In this document: piece by piece, positions 24,504 through 32,773 of the stretch | Layout: each line of letters opens with the position of its first letter | Position numbering within the stretch: the first letter of the stretch is position 1 | Source of the DNA: Microbacterium sp. p3-SID336 | Lineage (GTDB): Bacteria > Actinomycetota > Actinomycetes > Actinomycetales > Microbacteriaceae | Assembly: GCF_025143365.1 (NCBI RefSeq) | Contig: NZ_JALXPE010000030.1 | Location: 1 to 50,166 of the forward strand | Reading direction: 5' to 3' | Length of the DNA: 50,166 bases | Translations under genes and position numbers: made by a program | Notes under the pieces: model-generated | Database searches by the model: none | What the model was told of the DNA's origin: nothing | What the model saw: only the letters and a program-made list of their open reading frames with translations

Positions 24504-25856
24504 TCAGACGTAGACGCCGCGCTCCTCCATAAACCTGACGGGGTTTGTGTATCCGCCGTTGATGTAGACCTCGAAGTGCAGGTGGCAACCGAAGGAACGG
24601 CCGGTGTTTCCGGCGTAGGCAATCACTTGCCCGGAGTTGACCCACTGACCGCGCCGCACGATGATCCCTCCGGGCTTGATATGCGCGTAACCGGTGCCCA
24701 CTCCCCCGCCATGCTGGATGCGAACGTAGTTTCCGTAGCCACCATTTGCGCCGGCATAGTCGACTGTCCCAGAATTAGCGGCATAGATCGCCGCCCCACA
24801 TCCGTTGGCGAGGTCCGCGCCGTAGTGGTAGCTCGACGAACAGCCCTGAGGCCCGCAGATCGGCGTTCTTGGACCATAGCTTGAACTGCGAGACCCTCCA
24901 TGGGGGCGGACCCATCCACCGCTTTTTGCGGATCCGCCGCCTCCCCCGTTGCCTCCTCCGTTGGCGGCGGCCGCCGCGGCTTCCCGCTCGCGGCGGGCCT
25001 TCTCCTGAGCCTCTCGTGCCGCGACGCCGGCCTGGTATCCGGCAACGGTTTGCGTGGTGGTGTCTTTGAGAGCGGCCAGTTGCGCCTTCATCGTGTCGAG
25101 ATTCGCCGCCTGTTCGTCGAGTGCGATCTTCGCTGCCTCTGCCGCTTGCTGAGCGGCTTCCATCTTCTGTTCAGCGATCTGCTGAAGGCGGTCCCGTTCT
25201 TCACGTGCCACCTGCGCCTGATCGGAAAGGGACTGCGCAGCGTTGCGTGACGAGGCCGCTTTGTCGTAGATCGACTTGTTGTACTCGAGGAACTTCTCCA
25301 TGGTGCCCAGCCGGGACAAGAGCTCATCGGCGTTGTCGCCGGAGCCGGAGAAGAACAGTTCAAGAGCGGTGTCGTCGCCTCCGTTCCTGTAGAGTTGGGA
25401 GGCTACCTGGCCGGCTTTGCGCGCTGCTTCATCGGCGATCTTGGCCTGCTCGTCCGCCTGAGCCTGCAGGGATTCGGCTTCGGTGATCGCAGCGAAGTAC
25501 TCCTGTTGCGCTGCAAAGAACTCGTCAGACGCGGTCTTCGCGGCTGCCTCCGTCTCGGCGACCTTTCGGGTTAGGGACTTGATCAGGCCCTCAATGCGCG
25601 TCACTTCAGCAGCCTTGGCGGCCTCGTTGTTCTTCGCGCGTTGGACATCATCCCAGCTGGGGTAGGAGGCCGCGTGTGCAGCTGAAACTCCGGAGGTGAC
25701 GCCGAATGCGGCAAGAGCAACGACACTGAGCGCACCCAGGCCGAAGGCGTTTCGTCGCGTGATGCTCTTCGCCCAGAGCGACTCACGCTCCGCGGCGGTG
25801 GGTGCGCAACCGCAGTCTTGTGCGGCCGCGGCGTCCGTTGCGATCCGTTTGTTCAC
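24504..25856 (-). CDS. Secreted M23 peptidase with N-terminal coiled coil (450 aa)
   Basis: The signal region contains a twin-Arg start (ITRRNAFGLGALS), compatible with Tat export. Residues about 65-300 form a long coiled coil of the type in NlpC/M23 hydrolases that are controlled by FtsEX-like partners. A Gly/Ser linker leads to an M23 domain with HYGAD and HLHFE. GTG 25856 follows AAGGATCACC. Extra cysteines (CGPQGC, NGCG) occur in the catalytic domain. It converges with ccsB. Confidence 0.85.
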   Translation of the reverse strand: MNKRIATDAAAAQDCGCAPTAAERESLWAKSITRRNAFGLGALSVVALAAFGVTSGVSAAHAASYPSWDDVQRAKNNEAAKAAEVTRIEGLIKSLTRKVAETEAAAKTASDEFFAAQQEYFAAITEAESLQAQADEQAKIADEAARKAGQVASQLYRNGGDDTALELFFSGSGDNADELLSRLGTMEKFLEYNKSIYDKAASSRNAAQSLSDQAQVAREERDRLQQIAEQKMEAAQQAAEAAKIALDEQAANLDTMKAQLAALKDTTTQTVAGYQAGVAAREAQEKARREREAAAAAANGGGNGGGGGSAKSGGWVRPHGGSRSSSYGPRTPICGPQGCSSSYHYGADLANGCGAAIYAANSGTVDYAGANGGYGNYVRIQHGGGVGTGYAHIKPGGIIVRRGQWVNSGQVIAYAGNTGRSFGCHLHFEVYINGGYTNPVRFMEERGVYV

Positions 25857-26053
25857 GGTGATCCTTCACGGGTCGTCGTGTTTCACCGGGCTGGATCGTG
25901 CAGGACTGCGGAGATCTCGCATCCGGAGAGTTCTGTCATTCTCATGCTCGCGCGGCGTCCATCTAGTGACACGAACGGCGCACCGAAACTCCGACTCTCC
26001 CAGGCGATCGATAAACTCGTCCAAAGACACGGACCTTCCCTGGGCGCGCTCCG

Positions 26054-26974
26054 TCAGGCTCGTCCTCGTTGATCGATCTGCGCGAGATAGGCGTTGTACT
26101 CTTCCAGCTCTGCGTCCTCGCGGGATTCGTTCAGGCGTGCCCGTCGGCGATCACGGGAATGCCATCGTGACAGGCAGACGATGAGCACGATCAGAAGCGG
26201 CAACTCTGCATAGGTCCACAGGAGCATGCCGGCGACAGCCTGGTCGTACATCGGGTCGGCGTCCAGGCTCTCACTCTCATAAGCAGCGAACAGCGGAGCA
26301 CCGGCACGAATCAGGATTAGGCCGAGGATGGCGTGGATCTGGATCTCCACAAAGATGTCGATCAGACGGGCAGGGAACGACGGTGCACGTGGAAGCGGAT
26401 CCGAAGACCAGAGCGGTACCGCTGCGACCAGGCCTACGAGCAGGAAGAAGGCAAGCAGGAGGTCCGCACCGACGCGACTGCCCATCACGAGGCTGATGCC
26501 ATCGGTCAGGTAGAGGCCGGGGAACACCACCAGTGCGATCGCGATGGGCAAGAGCGGATGCAGCAGAGCGCGGGCCCACGTGGATCGCAGCCCGGTCAGA
26601 GCCGCTTTCAGAAGCAATAGGCTGGCGCTGTAGCGCGGGGTACTGCGGAGCAGAAGGCGCCCGGGGGAACCGACAATGAGCAAAGGTGGGATGACCGTCA
26701 TCGCAGTGATCTGCTGAAACATCAACGCGGTGACAGACACCGACGCGTACCTGTTGACCCCGAAGGTCGCGATGCAGAACATCAGCGCGCAGCCGAGTAC
26801 GAACGAGATCGTCCTCGGGATCGACCATCGGCGACCGTTCGCCCACAACCGGATCGCGCCACCCAGGTACCAGCCACACAACACCACGGCTGTGAGCGTG
26901 ACGACCGGTGACGCGCCCGCAAGATCGAATCGGAACCAGTCCGAGAAGAACGGAAGAATCGCGTCGGTCGACAC
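26054..26974 (-). CDS. CtaG-like membrane protein, second copy (306 aa)
   Basis: Same plan as 13228-14166: AIRLWANGRRW loop, LMFQQITAMTVIPPLLIVGSP, LWSSDPLP, and an acidic C-terminal tail with EEYNAYL as in the other copy (DAYNAYL). The His pair before PPLL is again replaced by QQ. GTG 26974 is chosen because AAGGAG lies 5 nt upstream; ATG 26995 and GTG 27007 are longer options. 25857-26053 and 26975-27136 hold no gene. Confidence 0.75.
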   Translation of the reverse strand: MSTDAILPFFSDWFRFDLAGASPVVTLTAVVLCGWYLGGAIRLWANGRRWSIPRTISFVLGCALMFCIATFGVNRYASVSVTALMFQQITAMTVIPPLLIVGSPGRLLLRSTPRYSASLLLLKAALTGLRSTWARALLHPLLPIAIALVVFPGLYLTDGISLVMGSRVGADLLLAFFLLVGLVAAVPLWSSDPLPRAPSFPARLIDIFVEIQIHAILGLILIRAGAPLFAAYESESLDADPMYDQAVAGMLLWTYAELPLLIVLIVCLSRWHSRDRRRARLNESREDAELEEYNAYLAQIDQRGRA

Positions 26975-27136
26975 GCGGGCTCCTTGAATAGTCATGGTGG
27001 TCGACACCGGGGGATCAGAGGTATGTACCCTCCCTCGCGCCCGGGGCCTCGGCTCGCCGACGTTCCGCCGACAGATCCGGCCCCCAAAGGCTCAATGTCC
27101 AGGCTACCCAGCCCGGACGGAACGATCATCTCGTTC

Positions 27137-29170
27137 TCAGGCTGCGGGCTTGTCCTCATGGTCGATGCCGGCATGCTCCTGGCCTTTCTCGAACCCGAGG
27201 AGGCGCAAGGCGTTAGCGACGACGATCAGCGTGGATCCCTCGTGGATGAGAACCACAGCACCGATGGTGAGCCCCAGGAAAGTGGCCAGGATCAGGAACG
27301 CGACGATCGCGAGGCTGGCGATGAGATTCTGCCGGATGATCCGGCTCGTCGCCCGGCTCAGGCGTACGGCGAAGGGCACCCGTCCGAGATCATCGCTCAT
27401 CAGCGCGATGTCGCAGGTCTCCAGCGCGACGGTCGATCCGGCGGCCCCCATTGCGATTCCGATGTCTGCGCGTGCCATCGCCGGGGCGTCGTTGACGCCG
27501 TCTCCGACCATCGCGATGGGGCCATGCGTCTCGGCGAGGCGGGCGATCTCGGTCACCTTGTCTTCGGGAAGCAGTTCACCGATCGCAGTGTCGATTCCGA
27601 CCTCCCGTCCGACGGCGTCGGCGACGCGCTGGCTGTCGCCGGAGATCATGACCAGCTGGCCCACGTTCGCGCCTCGAAGGGCGCGGAGGACGTGCGCGGA
27701 CTCTGCGCGGGAGGTGTCCATGACGCCGACGATGCCGAGGAAGGCGTTACCGCGCCGAACGATCATCAGCGTCTGACCGGAGTCGCGGGCGGTCTGATAC
27801 GCGTCGGCCAGCGCGGTGGGAAGCTGCAGTTGCTGCTCCTCGAACATGCGGAGGTTTCCGACCTCGACGCGCTCCCCGCCGATGGTGGCCGTGACCCCGC
27901 GTCCGATGACCGCGTTCAGGTCGTCCGCCGCGAGTCGGCCGCCGTCGGCGAGGCGCGGGGCGAGGTCGCGGACGATGGCGGTGGCGAGGGGGTGGTCGCT
28001 GAGTGATTCGACGGCGACGAGCGTGGCGATCAGGTCCCCTTCCGTCACGCCATCGGCATGGACAAGCGAGGTGACGCGGGGGGCGCCCCAGGTCAGCGTT
28101 CCGGTCTTATCGAAGGCCATCGTCTTCACCCGTCCCAGCGTCTCCAGTGGACCTCCACCCTTGACGAGAACGCCAGCGCGGGCTGCTCGAGCCACACCGG
28201 CAAGAACGGCAGCGGGCGTCGCGATGGCAAGCGCACACGGGCTGGCAGCCACGAGCACCGTCATCGCCAGGTAGAAAGCGTCCGGGAAAGCCTCCGAGAA
28301 CGCGAACATCGCGACCAGCAGCGTCACGCTGACACCGACGATCACACCGGGAACGTACCAGCGCTGGAACCGGTCGATGAACTGCTGGGTAGGAGACGCG
28401 GCCTGGTCTGCATTGCGGACGAGCTCCACGACCTTACTTAGAGTGGAATCCGCCGACGTCGCCGTGACCTCGATCTCCAGGACGCCCGACCCGTTGACCG
28501 TGCCGGCGAACACCCGGTTCACGGACGGCAGCGTGTCGAGCATCCGCATCGCCCGCGCCGGGTCCGCCACCGGCTCCTTCTCGACCGGGATCGATTCCCC
28601 CGTCACAGCCGATTGATCCACGGCGGAGACGCCCGCAATCACGAACCCATCCGAGGGGACCCGGGAGTTCGGACGGATGACTACGATGTCACCCACGGCG
28701 AGGTCCTCCACCGGCACTTCAACAGGTTCGCTCGCACCTCGTCGCACCAGGGCACTGCGCGGCGCGAGCTCGGCCAGAGCCTCGATCGACTTGCTGGCCC
28801 GGCTGAGCGCGTACTCTTCAAGCGCGTGACCGAGACTGAACAGGAAGAGGAGAACTGCGCCTTCTGCCCACCGGCCGATGAGCGCGGCACCGATCGCCGC
28901 CACCAGCATGAGAAAGTCGACCTCGAACTTCCCTCGCAGCGTCGACGAGATCGCCGTGCGGATCGTGAAGAACCCGCCGAAGAAATAGGTGGCGAGGAAG
29001 AAGACGAGAGGCCACCCGATCAGCGGAAAACCGAGAGCGTACTCGGAGATCATCCCTCCGGCGTAAGTGATCCCGGAAGCGATGGCGAACCACAGCTCCC
29101 AGCGTGCCGACCCGTGAGCGTGGTCATGTGTCTCAGCGGAAGATCGTGCGGCCGTTTCGATGGAGGGCAT
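27137..29170 (-). CDS. P1B-type heavy-metal ATPase, P1B-4-like (677 aa)
   Basis: An exporter driven by ATP. Motifs in order: VTGESIPVEKEP, SPCALAIATP in helix 6, DKTGTLTWG, SDHPLA, GDGVNDAPA, and HEGSTLIVV in the last helices. SPC plus HEGST is the signature of the P1B-4 group (Co, Zn, Cd or Fe export). A short N-terminus with HDHAHG replaces the usual metal-binding domain. ATG 29170 lies 7 nt after TAATTT, so it may be leaderless. It is divergent from a CzrA-type sensor that likely controls it. Confidence 0.9.
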   Translation of the reverse strand: MPSIETAARSSAETHDHAHGSARWELWFAIASGITYAGGMISEYALGFPLIGWPLVFFLATYFFGGFFTIRTAISSTLRGKFEVDFLMLVAAIGAALIGRWAEGAVLLFLFSLGHALEEYALSRASKSIEALAELAPRSALVRRGASEPVEVPVEDLAVGDIVVIRPNSRVPSDGFVIAGVSAVDQSAVTGESIPVEKEPVADPARAMRMLDTLPSVNRVFAGTVNGSGVLEIEVTATSADSTLSKVVELVRNADQAASPTQQFIDRFQRWYVPGVIVGVSVTLLVAMFAFSEAFPDAFYLAMTVLVAASPCALAIATPAAVLAGVARAARAGVLVKGGGPLETLGRVKTMAFDKTGTLTWGAPRVTSLVHADGVTEGDLIATLVAVESLSDHPLATAIVRDLAPRLADGGRLAADDLNAVIGRGVTATIGGERVEVGNLRMFEEQQLQLPTALADAYQTARDSGQTLMIVRRGNAFLGIVGVMDTSRAESAHVLRALRGANVGQLVMISGDSQRVADAVGREVGIDTAIGELLPEDKVTEIARLAETHGPIAMVGDGVNDAPAMARADIGIAMGAAGSTVALETCDIALMSDDLGRVPFAVRLSRATSRIIRQNLIASLAIVAFLILATFLGLTIGAVVLIHEGSTLIVVANALRLLGFEKGQEHAGIDHEDKPAA

Positions 29171-29189
29171 GCCCAAAAAATTACCTCAA

Positions 29190-29205
29190 AACATTGTGAT
29201 ATGTT
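29190..29205. promoter_or_regulatory. Operator between the ATPase and its sensor
   Basis: AACAT-TGTGAT-ATGTT is a perfect inverted repeat in the 41-bp divergent intergenic region. Its right half contains TATGTT, which lies 6 nt before the GTG of the sensor and looks like a -10 box. Binding of the ArsR/SmtB protein here would block both promoters. Confidence 0.6.
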
Positions 29206-29211
29206 GTAGAT

Positions 29212-29583
29212 GTGAATGATTCTCATGTTCGGGTAGCTGCCCCCGGGGCCACCTTTCAGCTTTCGGCGACACTAGGCAGTGCCGAGCTGACGAACAACGA
29301 AGCGGAACAGCTGGCCGAGATCATGCAGGCACTCGCCTCCCCCCTTAGGCTGCGCATTCTCAGTTCTTTGCGCACCAGGCAGAGAACCGTAACCGAGCTC
29401 AGCGAACTCCTGAACGCGGGCCAGACCACCGTGTCGAATCACCTTCGGCTACTTCGCCACCTCGGCCTGGTCAACGGAGACAGACACGGACGCCACGTGC
29501 ACTACACATTGTTCGATGAACACATCAACGAGTTGCTCGACGAAGCCGTAGGCCACCTGAAACATCTCCCCCAGATCCAGTAA
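29212..29583 (+). CDS. ArsR/SmtB-family zinc-type metal sensor, CzrA-like (123 aa)
   Basis: A winged-helix repressor that releases DNA when it binds metal. The recognition helix reads GQTTVSNHLRLLRHLGLV. Helix 5 carries the complete zinc/cobalt site of CzrA and SmtB: Asp102-x-His104-x10-His115-x2-His118. The expected inducers are therefore Zn2+ or Co2+. GTG 29212 follows TATGTT by 6 nt with no ribosome site, so the mRNA is probably leaderless. Confidence 0.9.
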   Translation: MNDSHVRVAAPGATFQLSATLGSAELTNNEAEQLAEIMQALASPLRLRILSSLRTRQRTVTELSELLNAGQTTVSNHLRLLRHLGLVNGDRHGRHVHYTLFDEHINELLDEAVGHLKHLPQIQ

Positions 29584-29625
29584 CCCCCTCTCGAGTCATG
29601 CACAGCAACTGCACACTAGGTGGTG

Positions 29626-29631
29626 TATAGT
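29626..29631 (+). promoter_or_regulatory. -10 box of cmtR (TATAGT), leaderless
   Basis: TATAGT is followed by exactly 6 nt (CAGCAC) and ATG 29638. GTGTATAGTCAGCAC has weak dyad symmetry and may also be the CmtR operator. Confidence 0.6.
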
Positions 29632-29637
29632 CAGCAC

Positions 29638-29997
29638 ATGCTGACCATTGCTTCACGCCTCGACGTCATGAACCGGCTCGGCCGGGCCATGGCCGACCCG
29701 ACGCGCTCTCGCATCCTGATGACTCTACTCGGTGGCCCGAGCTACCCGGCCGTGCTCTCGCGCGAGCTGGAGCTGACCCGTTCGAACGTCTCGAACCACC
29801 TGACGTGCCTGCGCGACTGCGGGATCGTGGTCGCTGAGCCCGAGGGACGGCAGACACGCTATGAGATCGCCGACCCGCACTTGGCTGCGGCGCTCACCGC
29901 ACTGGTGGACGTGACGCTCGCTGTCGACGAGCACGCGCCCTGCGTGGACTCTTCGTGCACGGTACCAGGCTGCTGCGGGACGGGAGCGGGCGAGTGA
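29638..29997 (+). CDS. cmtR: CmtR-type cadmium/lead sensor (119 aa)
   Basis: An ArsR-family repressor very close in pattern to mycobacterial CmtR: LGRAMADPTRSRIL, LTRSNVSNHL, then CLRDCGIVV. The three metal-binding cysteines known for that protein fall at the same positions, Cys57, Cys61 and Cys102. A Cys-rich tail (SSCTVPGCC) is extra. Cd2+ or Pb2+ should relieve repression. The stop overlaps the GTG of the ATPase gene, as expected for an autoregulated cmtR-efflux operon. Confidence 0.92.
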   Translation: MLTIASRLDVMNRLGRAMADPTRSRILMTLLGGPSYPAVLSRELELTRSNVSNHLTCLRDCGIVVAEPEGRQTRYEIADPHLAAALTALVDVTLAVDEHAPCVDSSCTVPGCCGTGAGE

Positions 29998-31904
29998 GCG
30001 CGGCGTGCGGCTGCGAGCACGACGAGCCGGAGACCGCTGTCGGCGAAGAGGCCGAGGAGGCGGAGCACCCCTGGTGGCGGGACCGCGCGATCATGGTCCC
30101 GGTGTTCTCCGGTATCGCGTTCCTTACCGGCCTGGTCCTGGAGTGGTCCGGGTTGGAGATCCCGGCGCTGGTGCTGTTCTGGATCGGTCTGCTGCTGGGC
30201 GCGTCGACCTTCACCCCGGGTGCGATCCGGAAGCTGTTCAAGGGCAAGCTCGGCATCGGCCTGCTGATGACGATCAGCGCGGTCGGCGCGGTGATCCTCG
30301 GCTACGTCGAGGAGGCCGCCGCCCTGGCGTTCCTGTACTCGATCGCCGAGGCGCTGGAGGACAAGGCGATGGACCGCGCCCGCGGCGGACTGCGGGCACT
30401 GCTCAAGCTCGTCCCGGAGACCGCGACTATCCGCCGCGACGGAGCATCGGTCGAGGTCGCCGCGAAGGATCTCCAGGTGGGTCAGCTGATGTTGGTGCGT
30501 CCGGGTGAGCGGATCGCGACCGACGGCGTCGTCCGTACGGGGCGTTCCAGCCTGGACACCTCCGCGATCACCGGGGAGTCGATCCCGGTCGAGGTCGAGC
30601 CCGGCGACGCCGTCTCCGCCGGGGCAATCAACACCGCCGGGGCGCTGGAGGTCGAAACGACCGCGGCGGGCACGGACAATTCGCTGACGACGATCGTCGA
30701 CCTGGTGGAGAAGGCTCAGGCCGAGAAGGGCGACCGCGCCCGTCTCGCCGACCGCATCGCCCGCCCCCTCGTTCCCGGCGTGCTCATCCTCGCCGCGCTC
30801 GTCGCGATCATCGGGTCGCTGCTCGGTGACCCGGAGCTGTGGATCACCCGCGCCCTCGTCGTGCTCGTGGCGGCGTCCCCATGTGCGCTGGCGATCTCGG
30901 TGCCGCTGACCGTGGTGGCGGCGATCGGGTCGGCGAGCAAGTTCGGTGTGATCATCAAGTCCGGGGCTGTGTTCGAGAGGTTCGGCGTGATCCGTCACGT
31001 CGCCGTCGACAAGACCGGCACCCTCACCCGCAACGAACCCGCCGTCACCGCCGTGCTCACCGCCGACGGCGTGACCGAAGCGCAGGCACTGGTATGGGCG
31101 GCCGCGCTGGAGCAGCACAGCACCCACCCCCTCGCCGCCGCGATCACCGCTGCTGCGCCGGGCGCTCCGGCTGCGGAGAGTGTGACCGAGCAGGCCGGCC
31201 ACGGCATCGAAGGCAAGCTCGACGGCGCGCGAATCACGGTCGGTAGCCCGCGCTGGCTCGACGCCGGGACGCTCGGGGACCGGGTCGCGGGGCTGGAAGA
31301 GCAGGGCATGACGGTCGTCATCGTGCACCGCGACGACATCGCGGTCGCCGCGATCGGCGTCCGCGACGAACTGCGCCCCGAGGTCCCCGACGAGGTTGTC
31401 CGCACGCTCGCCGCCCAGGGCATCGGGGTCACCATGCTCACCGGCGACAACGCCCGCACCGCCCGTGCCCTCGCCGCTCAAGCCGGGATCGGCGACGTGC
31501 GCGCCGAACTGCGCCCAGAGGACAAGGCCGCCGCGATCGGCGAGCTCAGCGAGAAGGGGGCTGTGGCGATGATCGGCGACGGCATCAACGACGCCCCCGC
31601 CCTCGCCGCCGCGGACATCGGGATCGCGATGGGCGCGACCGGCTCGGACGCCGCGATCGAGTCCGCCGACGTCGCGTTCACCGGCCACGACCTGCGCCTG
31701 CTCCCGCGCGCGTTCGACCACGCCCGCCGCGGACGCCACATCATCAACCAGAACATCATCCTGTCGCTACTGATCATCACCGCCCTGCTCCCGCTGGCCC
31801 TGTTCGGCATCCTCGGCCTCGCCGCCGTGGTCCTGGTGCACGAGATCGCCGAGGTCGCCGTGATCCTCAACGGGCTGCGCGCTGCCCGGACTCGGAAGGA
31901 GTAG
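29994..31904 (+). CDS. P1B-type cadmium/lead-class efflux ATPase, CtpG-like (636 aa)
   Basis: Motifs: ITGESIPVE, SPCALAISVP in helix 6, DKTGTLTRNEP, STHPLA, GDGINDAPA, and HEIAEV in the final helices. The N-terminus carries Cys-x-Cys and several acidic residues instead of a classic HMA domain. GTG 29994 overlaps the cmtR stop. The order cmtR-ATPase is that of mycobacterial cmtR-ctpG, so cadmium or lead efflux is the likely job. Confidence 0.9.
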   Translation: MSAACGCEHDEPETAVGEEAEEAEHPWWRDRAIMVPVFSGIAFLTGLVLEWSGLEIPALVLFWIGLLLGASTFTPGAIRKLFKGKLGIGLLMTISAVGAVILGYVEEAAALAFLYSIAEALEDKAMDRARGGLRALLKLVPETATIRRDGASVEVAAKDLQVGQLMLVRPGERIATDGVVRTGRSSLDTSAITGESIPVEVEPGDAVSAGAINTAGALEVETTAAGTDNSLTTIVDLVEKAQAEKGDRARLADRIARPLVPGVLILAALVAIIGSLLGDPELWITRALVVLVAASPCALAISVPLTVVAAIGSASKFGVIIKSGAVFERFGVIRHVAVDKTGTLTRNEPAVTAVLTADGVTEAQALVWAAALEQHSTHPLAAAITAAAPGAPAAESVTEQAGHGIEGKLDGARITVGSPRWLDAGTLGDRVAGLEEQGMTVVIVHRDDIAVAAIGVRDELRPEVPDEVVRTLAAQGIGVTMLTGDNARTARALAAQAGIGDVRAELRPEDKAAAIGELSEKGAVAMIGDGINDAPALAAADIGIAMGATGSDAAIESADVAFTGHDLRLLPRAFDHARRGRHIINQNIILSLLIITALLPLALFGILGLAAVVLVHEIAEVAVILNGLRAARTRKE

Positions 31905-31909
31905 ACCGC

Positions 31910-32218
31910 ATGAAGGTCGAACTGTTGCACATCGTCGACTGCCCGAACGCAGACATCGCCGAAACCAACGCACGCGCGGCGCTGGATGCGCTCGGGTTCG
32001 GGACCGTGGCTGTCGAGGTGGTGACGATCCGGACGGAGGCAGAGGCAGCGAGCACTCAGTTCGGAGGCTCGCCCACGATCCTCGTCGATGGTGTCGACTT
32101 GTTCCCGACGGCCCCGGTTCGCGCGCTCGCATGCCGGGTCTACGCGACCGAGAGCGGGTTTGCCGGAGCGCCCACGCCGGAGCAGATCGAAGCAGCGCTG
32201 CAATGCGCATCTCGATAG
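31910..32218 (+). CDS. Small thioredoxin-fold protein of a metal operon (102 aa)
   Basis: The strand-helix start VELLHIVDCPNAD and the later FGGSPTILVDGVD (cis-Pro loop) indicate a thioredoxin-like fold with a single active-site Cys in CPN. Similar short proteins follow mercury/cadmium efflux genes in actinomycetes and are often labelled alkylmercury-lyase-like or thioredoxin family. Two more Cys are near the end. It starts 6 nt after the ATPase stop, the last gene of the operon. Confidence 0.7.
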   Translation: MKVELLHIVDCPNADIAETNARAALDALGFGTVAVEVVTIRTEAEAASTQFGGSPTILVDGVDLFPTAPVRALACRVYATESGFAGAPTPEQIEAALQCASR

Positions 32219-32305
32219 AGAGAGCGACCGGTGACAACGATCACTGGGTCACACCTCACGGCACAACGGTGTTCGCCGCAGGGACCAAGAAACCCGAAAC
32301 ACGGC

Positions 32306-32337
32306 GGAGGGGCAGGGCCATTGGCCTCTGCCCCTCC
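32306..32337. terminator. Bidirectional hairpin between convergent operons
   Basis: GGAGGGGCAG (32306-32315) pairs perfectly with CTGCCCCTCC (32328-32337), and the inner GGCC-ATT-GGCC extends the stem. It lies between the cmtR operon and the arsenic operon. There is no strong T run, so termination may be partial. Confidence 0.7.
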
Positions 32338-32352
32338 GGTGCTCACAGCTCC

Positions 32353-32757
32353 TCAGACGAGCAGTTCTGCGAGAAGGGTCTCGATCCGGGCCTTGATGTC
32401 GTCGCGGATGGGGCGAACGGCGTCAATGCCCTGCCCGGCCGGGTCGTCGAGCTTCCAATCCTCGTAGCGCTTGCCCGGGAAGAACGGACAGGCATCCCCG
32501 CATCCCATCGTGATCACGACGTCGGAGTCCTGAACGGCCTCAGTGGTGAGGACCTTCGGAGCCTCGGCGGTGATGTCGATGCCCTCTTCCTGCATGGCCT
32601 CGACCGCGATGGGGTTGATCTGGTCGGCGGGCATGGACCCGGCCGAGCGGACCTCGACACGATCACCCGCGAGGTGACGGAGGTAGCCGGCGGCCATCTG
32701 GGAGCGGCCGGCGTTGTGGACACAGACGAACAAGACGGACGGCTTCTGGTTGGTCAT
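32353..32757 (-). CDS. arsC: Arsenate reductase, LMW-phosphatase fold (134 aa)
   Basis: The catalytic loop is CVHNAGRS (Cys12, Arg18), followed by ITMGCGDACPF with further redox cysteines, and the WKLDDPAGQ loop of this class. It reduces arsenate to arsenite, which Acr3 can export. It is the last gene of the arsenic operon, 16 bp after the fusion gene, which carries a second reductase domain of the same type. Confidence 0.92.
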   Translation of the reverse strand: MTNQKPSVLFVCVHNAGRSQMAAGYLRHLAGDRVEVRSAGSMPADQINPIAVEAMQEEGIDITAEAPKVLTTEAVQDSDVVITMGCGDACPFFPGKRYEDWKLDDPAGQGIDAVRPIRDDIKARIETLLAELLV

Positions 32758-32773
32758 GGTTCTTTCGCTTCTT

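Noticed and set aside
20486..25069. Various 60-230 codon frames antisense to ccdA, resB, ccsB and the M23 genes
   Set aside because: All lie opposite clear conserved genes with normal codon position bias.
29859..31739. 626-codon minus-strand open frame antisense to the second P-type ATPase
   Set aside because: Shadow of a strongly conserved gene in GC-rich DNA; residues have typical antisense composition.
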